Shown: positions 44,962 through 52,842 of the stretch, one piece after another
Layout of the letters: each line of letters starts with the position of its first letter
Position numbering within the stretch: the stretch's first letter is position 1
NCBI GenBank assembly: GCA_024235855.1
Contig: JACKLN010000005.1
Span: 186,001 to 250,000, forward strand
Source of the DNA: Burkholderiaceae bacterium
Lineage (GTDB): Bacteria > Pseudomonadota > Gammaproteobacteria > Burkholderiales > Burkholderiaceae_C
DNA: 64,000 bases
Direction: 5' to 3'
Made by a program: the position numbers and the translations under genes
Notes under the pieces: generated by a model
What the model was told of the DNA's origin: nothing
What the model saw: the letters and a program-made list of their open reading frames with translations, nothing else
The model's database searches: none

Positions 44962-45645
44962 ATGTCCCTCCGCACTCCCCTGCTGATCGTTGCCGCGCTG
45001 TCCCTGGGGCCGGCGCTGCCTGCCATGGCCCAGACGGTCCAGACCGCCTACGAAGGCCTGGTCGACGACGACAGCGGCCTCGGCCTCATCGGCCAGACGA
45101 TGAACGTGTCCATGGTCTACGACAGCACCGTGCCCCCCGACTACAGCTTCGCCAACACGCGCGCCGCCGGTTTCTCGGGTTTCCTGCAGTCGATGACCGT
45201 CACCGTGGGCGCGCTGCAGTGGACCTGGCAGGCCGACGCGGGCGGGTCGTTCATGGCCCTGGAAGACGACGCGCCGCGCTTCTTCACGCCGGTGGAGGAC
45301 GTGGTGGTGCTCGACGCCTACGGCTTCGTCGGCACCGACCTGTTCCCCGACACCGTCAACCACAGCCTGGCGGTGTACCTGTACGACCACACGAACGCCG
45401 ACGGGCTGGCCGACTACGCCACCATCCCGTCGCAGCCCATCGACCCGGCGCGCTTCGAGGACGGCCAGGTGATGGAGTTCAGCTTCACCGTCGGCGACCC
45501 GGAACTCGGCGACATCTACCGCATCAGCACCCACGCCTTCGGCCTGGCCGCGCCGGTGCCGGAGCCGGGCACGCTGGCCATGTGGCTGGCGGGCGTGGGC
45601 GTGCTGGGGTCGCTGTCGGCGCGGCGGCTGCGCGCCGGGCAGTGA
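44962..45645 (+). CDS. PEP-CTERM sorting-signal protein
   Basis: A 227-residue exported protein: signal peptide about 1-25 (ending AMAQT), a beta-rich mature region without recognised domain, and the C-terminal sorting signal VPEPGTLAMWLAGVGVLG followed by the basic tail ARRLRAGQ. The PEP motif, helix and Arg cluster mark a substrate of exosortase (EpsH), which places proteins on the cell surface or in exopolysaccharide. No exosortase gene is in the window. GGAG at 44951-44954 supports ATG 44962. It converges with the hydrolase gene (6 bases). Confidence 0.88.
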   Translation: MSLRTPLLIVAALSLGPALPAMAQTVQTAYEGLVDDDSGLGLIGQTMNVSMVYDSTVPPDYSFANTRAAGFSGFLQSMTVTVGALQWTWQADAGGSFMALEDDAPRFFTPVEDVVVLDAYGFVGTDLFPDTVNHSLAVYLYDHTNADGLADYATIPSQPIDPARFEDGQVMEFSFTVGDPELGDIYRISTHAFGLAAPVPEPGTLAMWLAGVGVLGSLSARRLRAGQ

Positions 45646-45651
45646 CCAAGC

Positions 45652-46665
45652 TCAACCCGGGGCCGACGATCCGTCGAGGCTGCGCAGGAAGTCCAGCAGC
45701 AGCGCGTTGACGTCGGCGGCGCGCTCGCGCTGCACCCAATGGCCGGCGCCGGGCAGCACGTGCTGCCCGCGCAGCCCCGGCAGGGCACGCTTCAGATCCT
45801 TGAGCCGGTCGCGCACGCCCGGGAAGGCCAGCAGGTCGTCCCGCTCGCCGACGATGAACAGCGACGGCTGGCGGATCACCGCGCCGTACCAGGGCGCCAT
45901 CAACTCGGCATTGCGGCGGATCGCGCGGTACCAGTTCAGGCCGCCGACGAAACCGCGGCGGCGGAAGTCCTCGGCCGTGGCGCGCAGGTCGTCGGCGTTC
46001 CACCAGGCGGGCAGGTGCGCCGGGTCGGGTTCCTCGGTCACGTCCAGGAAGCCGGCGCCAGGCGGCAGCACGCCGGCCACGACGCGCTCGGGGCCGTCGC
46101 CGGACATGCTCCACCACACGCGGCGCAGCGTGGCCTCGGGGTCGGCGTCCAGTTCCGCCTCGGCCACGCCCGGGGTCTGGAAGTACTGCATGTAGAAGGT
46201 GTGGATGCCCTGGCGCTCATAGGCCTGCAGCAGGTCCACCGGCGACGGCGGCACGAAGGGCACGGCCAGCCCGGCGACGGCGCGGAAGACGTCCGGGCGC
46301 ATCAGCGCCGCGTACCAGACGGCGGGCGCGCCCCAGTCGTGCCCCACCAGCACCGCCTGGGTCTCGCCCAGCGCCTTGACCAGGGCCACCAGGTCGCCGG
46401 CGTGGTGCAGCATCGTGGTCTGCTCGGGCCCGGGCGTGCCGTCAGGCGACTTCGCCGACACGGTGCCGCCATAGCCGCGCATGTCCGGCGCCACGGCGCG
46501 GTAGCCCGCGACGGACAACGCGGCGAGCTGGTGTCGCCAGCTGCGCCAGCCTTCCGGGAAGCCGTGGCAGAGGATGACCAGCGGGCCCTCGCCCTGCACG
46601 GCGGCATGCAGGCGCAGGCCGGGCAGGTCGAGATCGATCAGGTGCGGGGCGTCGGGCGTCGTCAC
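45652..46665 (-). CDS. Alpha/beta hydrolase, soluble epoxide hydrolase type
   Basis: A 337-residue alpha/beta-fold hydrolase. The oxyanion motif HGFPEGWRSW, the nucleophile Asp in VGHDWGAPAVWYAAL, the acid in VGERDDL and the His in GAGHWVQRERA give the Asp-Asp-His triad of epoxide hydrolases. Two lid tyrosines usual for the family could be those in QAYERQGIHTFYMQYF and LNWYRAI. It opens epoxides to diols; the substrate is unknown. It appears monocistronic. Confidence 0.88.
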   Translation of the reverse strand: MTTPDAPHLIDLDLPGLRLHAAVQGEGPLVILCHGFPEGWRSWRHQLAALSVAGYRAVAPDMRGYGGTVSAKSPDGTPGPEQTTMLHHAGDLVALVKALGETQAVLVGHDWGAPAVWYAALMRPDVFRAVAGLAVPFVPPSPVDLLQAYERQGIHTFYMQYFQTPGVAEAELDADPEATLRRVWWSMSGDGPERVVAGVLPPGAGFLDVTEEPDPAHLPAWWNADDLRATAEDFRRRGFVGGLNWYRAIRRNAELMAPWYGAVIRQPSLFIVGERDDLLAFPGVRDRLKDLKRALPGLRGQHVLPGAGHWVQRERAADVNALLLDFLRSLDGSSAPG

Positions 46666-46760
46666 AGGCGCCGATCATGCGCCGCCCTGCCGTCCACCCG
46701 CGTCGCCCAGGCGACGCCTGACGCCAGGCCAGCCTGCCGCCTCGCTGCCGCTGCGTCGAT

Positions 46761-47216
46761 TCAGGAGGGAAAGAGGCCGGGCATGGTGTCCCGGAACGTC
46801 GGCGCGTCGGTCCGCGCCGATGGCGCGGGACTGTGTTCGGCGGCCGCCTGCTGACGCTGGTCCGCCACGGCCCGGGCCAGGTCCTGCAACGCCTGGTCCA
46901 GCGCCCGCGACGCCCCGCTGAAGGGCGTGCCGGCGGCGAGCATCGCGCGCGCCGCGGCATGATCGCCCCGGTTGACGGCCGCAGCCACCGAGCCGGCCGC
47001 GCGGTGGAAGTTGGCGTGGGCCTGCACGCAGCGCTGCCAGGCGGGCAGATCACCATGGCGGCTGCGCCCGTCCTCGTGCAGCCACTGGCCCAGGGCACAG
47101 GCGTTGTCCATGGCGATGCGGCCGGTGTCCAGCGGCGTGGGGCTGGCCGCGTCCATCTGCTCGCGCAGACGCCGTGCGAGTTCGGCGGGTTCGTGGGCGG
47201 CGCGTTCGAGGTTCAT
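46761..47216 (-). CDS. Free-standing CZB (chemoreceptor zinc-binding) domain protein
   Basis: A 151-residue helical soluble protein. Residues about 28-105 match the CZB domain: the Cys ligand in ACALGQWLHEDG and His ligands in VQAHANFHRAAG are clear; the first His of the usual set is uncertain. CZB domains bind Zn in chemoreceptors and c-di-GMP enzymes and can respond to oxidants. Here it stands alone, divergent from the flagellin gene, which fits a motility role. ATG 47216 is a best guess; ATG 47243 is possible. Confidence 0.65.
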   Translation of the reverse strand: MNLERAAHEPAELARRLREQMDAASPTPLDTGRIAMDNACALGQWLHEDGRSRHGDLPAWQRCVQAHANFHRAAGSVAAAVNRGDHAAARAMLAAGTPFSGASRALDQALQDLARAVADQRQQAAAEHSPAPSARTDAPTFRDTMPGLFPS

Positions 47217-47360
47217 GGGGGTTCCAGGCAGCGGCCCGTGCATGGGCGACACCGGCAGATCGGCCGGACCGGCCCAGGTCTGAAGCGGCGCCTCACGCGT
47301 TCGGCCGCGGCGTGCGGAACTTGACCGCCACCCGATGAAATGAAGCAGCACGTCGTCGGC

Positions 47361-47388
47361 TCAAGGCCACCCAGCATCAGGCCGAAAC
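47361..47388 (+). promoter_or_regulatory. Sigma-28 (FliA) promoter of fliC
   Basis: TCAAGGCC-N12-GCCGAAAC, 41 bases before the flagellin start. Flagellin is a classic FliA target, and the -35 resembles those of cheW and receptors 4 and 5. Confidence 0.75.
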
Positions 47389-47429
47389 CCGTGCATCACC
47401 TTCAGGGTCCGGCGCCCCGGATCCACGCC

Positions 47430-48653
47430 ATGCCCACCAGCATCAACACCAACGTCGCCTCGCTGAACGCCCAGCGACAGCTGTCGGCGTCGCAGTCCGC
47501 GCTCGGCACCTCCATGCAGCGCCTGTCGTCCGGCCTGCGCGTCAACAGCGCCAAGGACGACGCCGCCGGCCTCGCGATCGCCGAGCGCATGAGCGCGCAG
47601 GTGCGCGGCATGAACGTGGCCGTGCGCAACGCCAACGACGGCATCTCGCTGGCGCAGACCGCGGAAGGTGCGCTGGGCAAGGTCAGTGATTCGCTGCAGC
47701 GCATGCGCGAGCTGGCGGTGCAGGCGCGCAACGCCACCAACACCGCCAAGGACAAGGACTCGCTGGACAAGGAGTTCGGCGAACTGGCCAAGGAGATCCA
47801 GCGCGTGCTGGGCGGGACCACGTTCAACGGCAAGGCGATCCTGGGTGCGGATGCGGGGTCGATGACGTTTCAGGTGGGGGCAGGCACGGACACGGAAGAC
47901 GTGATCGAGGTGACGCTGACGAACCTGACCAGTTCAGGCGCCATCGCAGCGCTCACCGGGGTGTCCTCGACACCGACAGCCGGCGAGCTGAGTGCGGCCA
48001 ACTCCGCCGCTCGCCAAGCGCTTTCAGATGGCCTGACGGCCGCAGGATGGTCAAGCGAGGTCGCTGGTTTCGAGGCAGAGTTCGCTGGGGGGGCAACAAC
48101 TTCGGGCGAAGCCGCCAGGGAAGCGCTGCGCGCACTCATTGCGGCGAACAGCCTGTCGCAGACGTCCGCTCACCTGGGGATCGAGGCGGCTACGTCAGCT
48201 TCCGAGGCCAACACGATGGCCTACAACAACCTCGTGGCTGCGGGCATGCCGGTGGGCAACTCGACCGGCGGCGCCACCTTGTATGGCAACCTGGCGCAGG
48301 CCGCGTTCGCAGCGTTCGATGCACTGGTGCCGACCGCCTCGGCGTCGTCGATCGGCAGCGGCTCTGATGCCGACGCCATCGCCACCGTCATCACCAGCAT
48401 CGACTCCGCGCTCGACGAGGTCAACAACCAGCGCGCGACCTTCGGCGCCACGCTGAGCCGCTTCGACAGCGTGGTGGCGACGCTCAATGTCAGCGTCGAG
48501 AACCAGAGCGCGGCGCGCAGCCGCATCATGGATGCGGACTTCGCGACGGAGACCGCCAACCTCAGCCGTGCGCAGATCCTGCAGCAGGCCGGCAACGCGA
48601 TGGTGGCGCAGGCCAACCAGCTGCCGCAGTCGGTGCTGCAGCTGCTGGGCTGA
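47430..48653 (+). CDS. fliC: Flagellin FliC
   Basis: A 407-residue filament protein without signal peptide, exported by the flagellar type III apparatus. The conserved N-terminal D0/D1 (about 1-150; TSINTNVASLNAQRQL, MQRLSSGLRVNSAKDDAAGLAI) and C-terminal D1/D0 (about 315-407; NQSAARSRIMDADFATETANLSRAQILQQA) flank a variable surface domain (about 155-310). Base use in the variable part is less biased towards GC than in the ends. It is preceded by a sigma-28 promoter. No other flagellar structural gene is in the window. It converges with the Rieske oxygenase gene, 9 bases apart. Confidence 0.96.
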   Translation: MPTSINTNVASLNAQRQLSASQSALGTSMQRLSSGLRVNSAKDDAAGLAIAERMSAQVRGMNVAVRNANDGISLAQTAEGALGKVSDSLQRMRELAVQARNATNTAKDKDSLDKEFGELAKEIQRVLGGTTFNGKAILGADAGSMTFQVGAGTDTEDVIEVTLTNLTSSGAIAALTGVSSTPTAGELSAANSAARQALSDGLTAAGWSSEVAGFEAEFAGGATTSGEAAREALRALIAANSLSQTSAHLGIEAATSASEANTMAYNNLVAAGMPVGNSTGGATLYGNLAQAAFAAFDALVPTASASSIGSGSDADAIATVITSIDSALDEVNNQRATFGATLSRFDSVVATLNVSVENQSAARSRIMDADFATETANLSRAQILQQAGNAMVAQANQLPQSVLQLLG

Positions 48654-48662
48654 CGGGCGCGC

Positions 48663-49661
48663 TCAGCAGACGCCGAAGTTCACACCGGCGCCCTTCAACC
48701 AGCGCCGGTAGGCGGCGCTGAGCCGGTCGGCAGCGCTGTGCACCTCGCCGCCGCTGACAGGCAACCGCCGCGGCCGCTGGCTTTCCAGCACGGCGCGGTC
48801 CTGGCCGAAGATGGTGTCCTGGAACTGCTGCAGGTCCGCATCCGGGCTGGCCGTGTCGGTGGTGAACTGCATGAACCAGGCGCGGCAGCGCTCCTCGTCC
48901 ACCGGGCAGGCGAAGGCGGCGTAGGCATCGGCCACGCCGCCGCCGAACTCGGGCGCAGGCTGCTTGACCAGCAGCGCCGCGTATGGCCCCAGCACCTCGT
49001 AGCGGTAGTCCACCCAGGCGCCTTCGGCCGACGAGGCCGACGCGCGGGGCTGCCAGGCGCGGTAGTGCGGGATCAGCGGGCGGCCGTCGGCCGTGTGCTG
49101 CACGTCGTAGGCCGGCACCTCGGGGTGCGCCGCGTCACCCAGCCAGCCCTCGTGCACGAAGGCGAAGTGCGAGGTGTCGAGGAAATTCTCGATCAGGCGC
49201 GGCGCGCTGGTCTCCACGGTGTAGGGCCCGCAGACCACACGCCGGGCCGGCACGCCGGCACAGGCCGGCGGCGTCGGGTCGACGGGGTCGCGCGCCACCC
49301 ACCACAGGCCGTGGGCCTGGGCCACGCGCCACGTGCCCGCGGCGTGGCCGTCCGGCGGCACGAAGTCCGGCGCCGCCGGGATGCGCACGCAGCGGCCCAT
49401 GGGGTCGAAACGCCAGCCGTGGTAGGCGCACTGCAGCTGCCCGCCGACGACGCGTCCGAGCGACAGCGCCGCGCCGCGGTGCGGGCAGCGGTCGTCGAAA
49501 GCGGCCACGCCACCGGCGCCGCGCCAGAGCACGAGGTCGTGGCCCAGCAGACGCACCGGCAGCGGTGGCCCGCCCACGGTGGCCAGCTCGTCGACGCCGG
49601 CCACCGGCTGCCAGAAGCGCGCCTCGGCCAGCGCGCCGGGCCTGGCGTCGATCGCGCTCAT
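48663..49661 (-). CDS. Rieske non-haem iron oxygenase (N-demethylase-like)
   Basis: A 332-residue oxygenase. The Rieske [2Fe-2S] ligands are C59, H61, C78 and H81 (CPHRGA, CAYHGW); the mononuclear iron site is in ENFLDTSHFAFVHEG with D162, H165, H170 and a likely ligand near the C-terminal half. The ending (CPVDEERC, DRAVLESQRPRRLP, ADRLSAAYRRWLK) recalls NdmA/NdmB methylxanthine demethylases and VanA-type demethylases. It is last in an operon with guanine deaminase and a nucleoside-type ABC transporter, so a purine derivative is an attractive substrate, though this is inference. No reductase gene is adjacent. Confidence 0.82.
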   Translation of the reverse strand: MSAIDARPGALAEARFWQPVAGVDELATVGGPPLPVRLLGHDLVLWRGAGGVAAFDDRCPHRGAALSLGRVVGGQLQCAYHGWRFDPMGRCVRIPAAPDFVPPDGHAAGTWRVAQAHGLWWVARDPVDPTPPACAGVPARRVVCGPYTVETSAPRLIENFLDTSHFAFVHEGWLGDAAHPEVPAYDVQHTADGRPLIPHYRAWQPRASASSAEGAWVDYRYEVLGPYAALLVKQPAPEFGGGVADAYAAFACPVDEERCRAWFMQFTTDTASPDADLQQFQDTIFGQDRAVLESQRPRRLPVSGGEVHSAADRLSAAYRRWLKGAGVNFGVC

Positions 49662-49677
49662 CAGATCGTCTGCCGGA

Positions 49678-50823
49678 TCAATTGCCGGTCGGCACCTTGC
49701 CTTCGACGCCCTTGACGTAGAAGTCGATCTTGTCGAGCCACTCCTGCGTGGCCACCTCGCCCTTGGGCAGGCGCTCCTTGCCGGTGTTGTCCACCACCGG
49801 GCCGGTGTAGGCGGCAAACGTGCCGTCCTTCATGCCGGCCGAGAGCTTCTCGACCTGCTCCTTCACGTCGGCGGGAACCACGTCGGAGATCTTGACCAGC
49901 GCGTTCTGGCCTTCCTTGACGCCCCACACGGTGCGGCCGGTGGCCCAGGTGCCGTCCATCACGTCCTTGACGGCCTTCTTGTAGTACGGGCCCCAGTCGA
50001 CCACGCAGGAGGCCAGGTGCGCCTTGGGCGCGAAGGCGCTCATGTCGCTGTCCCAGCCGAAGGCGTACTTGCCGTTCTTCTCGGCGGTCTGCAGCACCGC
50101 GGTGGAGTCGGTGTTCTGCAGCAGCACGTCGGCGCCGCCGTTGATCAGGCTCTGCGCGGCGTCGCTCTCCTTCGGCGGGTCGAACCAGGTGTTGACCCAG
50201 ACCACCTTGGTCTTGACCTTCGGGTTCACGCTCTGCGCGCCCAGCGTGAAGGCGTTGATGTTGCGCAGCACCTCGGGAATGGGGAAGCTGGCGACGAAGC
50301 CCAGGGTGTTGGTCTTGGTCATCTTGCCGGCGATCACGCCGGCCAGGTACGCGTCCTCGAAGAACTTGGCGTCGTACAGCCGCATGTTGTCGGCCGTCTT
50401 GTAGCCGGTGGCGTGCTCGAACTTGACGTCCGGGAACTCGGCGGCCACCTTGAGCATGGGCTCCATGAAGCCGAAGGACGTCGCGAAGATGATCTTGTTG
50501 CCCTGCGCGGCCAGGTCGCGGATCACGCGCTCGGCGTCGGCCCCCTCGGGCACCTTCTCGACGAAGGTGGTGGCGACCTTGTCGCCGAACTCGGCCTCGA
50601 CGGCCTTGCGGCCCTGGTCGTGGGCGAAAGTCCAGCCGGCGTCACCGACCGGGCCGACGTAGACCCAGGCGGCCTTCAGCGGCTCGGGCGCGGGCGCCGG
50701 GGCAGGCGCAGCGGCCGGCGCGGGTGCCGGCGCAGGTTCTTCCTTCTTGCCGCAGGCGGCAAGACCGGCAACGGCCGCGGCAGCGGCCAGGACGAACAGG
50801 GAACGCTTGGACAGGTCGGTCAT
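49678..50823 (-). CDS. BMP-family ABC transporter substrate-binding lipoprotein
   Basis: A 381-residue lipoprotein with lipobox LAAC (Cys24) and an Ala/Pro linker. The BMP/PnrA fold is recognised from AAWVYVGPVGDAGWTFAHDQGRKA, FMEPMLKVAAEFPDVKFEH, GFVASFPIPEVLRNINAFTLGA and NGGADVLLQNTDSTAVLQ. This family binds nucleosides or purines. It sits between the two permease genes (31 bases upstream) and the Rieske gene (16 bases downstream) and is the binding component of this transporter. Confidence 0.92.
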   Translation of the reverse strand: MTDLSKRSLFVLAAAAAVAGLAACGKKEEPAPAPAPAAAPAPAPAPEPLKAAWVYVGPVGDAGWTFAHDQGRKAVEAEFGDKVATTFVEKVPEGADAERVIRDLAAQGNKIIFATSFGFMEPMLKVAAEFPDVKFEHATGYKTADNMRLYDAKFFEDAYLAGVIAGKMTKTNTLGFVASFPIPEVLRNINAFTLGAQSVNPKVKTKVVWVNTWFDPPKESDAAQSLINGGADVLLQNTDSTAVLQTAEKNGKYAFGWDSDMSAFAPKAHLASCVVDWGPYYKKAVKDVMDGTWATGRTVWGVKEGQNALVKISDVVPADVKEQVEKLSAGMKDGTFAAYTGPVVDNTGKERLPKGEVATQEWLDKIDFYVKGVEGKVPTGN

Positions 50824-50854
50824 GGACAGAGGCTCCTCGGAGGAAGTCGGAATT

Positions 50855-51775
50855 CTAGGTGCCGGGATGGAAGGGTTTGCCCAGCGACGCGGGCATGTTG
50901 ATGCGGATCCAGGTCGGGTTGCGGCTGATCAGCGCCAGCACGACGATGGTGGCGATGTAGGGCAGCATGGCCAGCAGTTGGCTGGCCACCTGCACGCCGG
51001 CCGTCTGCAGCGCGAACTGCAGCATCGTCACGCCGCCGAACAGGTAGGCCCCGAGCAACACGCGTGCCGGCCGCCAGGTGGCGAACGTGGTCAGCGCCAG
51101 CGCGATCCAGCCGCGCCCGGCCACTAGGCCCTCGACCCACAACGGTGCATAGACCACCGACAGGTATGCACCCGCCAGGCCACAGAGTGCACCACCGGCG
51201 GTCACGGCGGCCAGTCGCAGCAGACGCACGCGGTAGCCCAGCGCATGGGCCGACTCCGGCGACTCGCCCACCGCGCGCAGCACCAGGCCGGCGCGGCTGC
51301 GGTAGAGGAACCAGGCGATGGCGGCGGTGAGCACGATGGCGGCATAGGCCATCGGGTGCTGGCGGAACAGCGCCGTGCCCAGCCAAGGGATGTCGGCCAG
51401 CAGTGGCACGGCGTACTGCACCGGCTCGCCCAGCGTCTTGCCGACGAAGGCCACGCCGACAAAGGCGGAGAAGCCACCGCCGAAGATCGACAGCGCCAGC
51501 CCGGTGGCGTACTGGTTGGTGTTGAGCCAGATCACCAGCACGCCGAAGGCCACGGCCATCAAGGCGCCCGCGCCCGCACCGGCGGCGAAGGCCAGCCCCT
51601 GGCTGCCGGTGAGCGACGCGGTGGCGAAGCCGGCTATGGCGGCCACCAGCATCATGCCCTCGGCGCCCAGGTTCAGCACCCCGGCCTTCTCGCCCAGCAG
51701 CAGGCCCAGGCCGGCCAGCGCCAGCGGCGTGCCGGAGGCGATGGTGGCGGCGATCAGCAACGCCATCTCGTTCAT
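50855..51775 (-). CDS. ABC transporter permease (BMP/nucleoside type), second subunit
   Basis: A 306-residue inner-membrane permease of the branched-chain/nucleoside class (BPD_transp_2): GLLLGEKAGVLNLGAEGMMLVAA, LNTNQYATGLALSIFGGG and AVGESPESAHALGYRV, the last being the cytoplasmic loop that contacts the ATPase. ATG 51775 overlaps the stop of the first permease (ATGA), so the pair is translationally coupled and should form the heterodimeric channel. Confidence 0.92.
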   Translation of the reverse strand: MNEMALLIAATIASGTPLALAGLGLLLGEKAGVLNLGAEGMMLVAAIAGFATASLTGSQGLAFAAGAGAGALMAVAFGVLVIWLNTNQYATGLALSIFGGGFSAFVGVAFVGKTLGEPVQYAVPLLADIPWLGTALFRQHPMAYAAIVLTAAIAWFLYRSRAGLVLRAVGESPESAHALGYRVRLLRLAAVTAGGALCGLAGAYLSVVYAPLWVEGLVAGRGWIALALTTFATWRPARVLLGAYLFGGVTMLQFALQTAGVQVASQLLAMLPYIATIVVLALISRNPTWIRINMPASLGKPFHPGT

Positions 51776-52842
51776 GATCGGCCCCACTTCACGCGGTACG
51801 CCACCAGCGTGTCGCACGCCAGCAGCAGGAACAGCAGCAGGCCCTGGAAGACGCCGCTGAGCGCATTCGGCAGGCCCAGGCGACTCTGCCCGAGTTCACC
51901 GCCGATCAGCATCATCGACAGCAGGATGCCGCTGAACACGATGCCCACCGGGTGCAGGCGGCCGACGAAGCACACGATGATGGCGGTGAAGCCGATGCCG
52001 GTGCTGATGTGCGGCGTGAGCTGGCGCAGCGGCCCGGCCACCTCCATCGCGCCGGCCAGCCCGGCCAGGCCGCCGGAGCCCAGCAGCGCCAGCCACAGCG
52101 CGCTGCGTGACGAGAAGCCGGCGTAGCGCGCCGCCGCCGGCGCCAGGCCACCCACCTGCAACTGGAAGCCGCGCATCGAGCGGAACAGGAACAGCCAGGC
52201 CAACAGCACCAGCACCGGCACGGCCAGCGCGCCCCAGTGCAGCCGGGTGCCGCGCCACAGCGGCGGCAGCCAGGTGCTGGCGTCGAAGGTGGGCGTCTGC
52301 GGGAAGTTGAAGCCCTGCGGGTCCTTCCACGGGCCGAAGACCAGGTAGTTCACCAGTTGCTGCGCCACGTAGACCAGCATCAGGCTGACCAGGATCTCGC
52401 TGGCGTTGAAGCGATCGCGCAGCAGCGCGGTGATGCCGGCCCACAGCATGCCGCCGGCCACACCCGCCAGCAGCACCAGCGGCGACAGCGCGCCGCGCCC
52501 CGCGTCCAGCCCCAGCGTGCCCAGCCACAGCGCCATGCCACCGCCAGCCACCGCGCCCAGCAGCAGCTGGCCCTCGGCGCCGATGTTCCAGACGTTGGAG
52601 CGGTAGCACACGGCCAGGCCCAGCGCGCACAGGATCAGCGGCGTGGCCTTCAGCGCCACCTCGCTGACGGCGCGCAGGCCGTTGAGCGGCTCGACGAAGA
52701 AGATGGCCAGGCCACGCACCGGGTCCTTGCCCAGCAGCGCGAACAGGATGGCGGCGATGACCGCGGTGAGCACCAGCGCGATCAGCGGCGACGCCAGCGA
52801 CAGCGCCTTCGACGGCTCCGGGCGCGCTTCAAGCCGCAGCAT
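51772..52842 (-). CDS. ABC transporter permease (BMP/nucleoside type), first subunit
   Basis: A 356-residue permease with about eight to ten membrane helices; typical segments are ALGLAVCYRSNVWNIGAEGQLLLGA, DRFNASEILVSLMLVYVAQQLVNYLVFGPW and FTAIIVCFVGRLHPVGIVFSG. The start overlaps the end of the ATPase gene by 14 bases, and the stop overlaps the second permease start. Confidence 0.92.
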   Translation of the reverse strand: MLRLEARPEPSKALSLASPLIALVLTAVIAAILFALLGKDPVRGLAIFFVEPLNGLRAVSEVALKATPLILCALGLAVCYRSNVWNIGAEGQLLLGAVAGGGMALWLGTLGLDAGRGALSPLVLLAGVAGGMLWAGITALLRDRFNASEILVSLMLVYVAQQLVNYLVFGPWKDPQGFNFPQTPTFDASTWLPPLWRGTRLHWGALAVPVLVLLAWLFLFRSMRGFQLQVGGLAPAAARYAGFSSRSALWLALLGSGGLAGLAGAMEVAGPLRQLTPHISTGIGFTAIIVCFVGRLHPVGIVFSGILLSMMLIGGELGQSRLGLPNALSGVFQGLLLFLLLACDTLVAYRVKWGRS

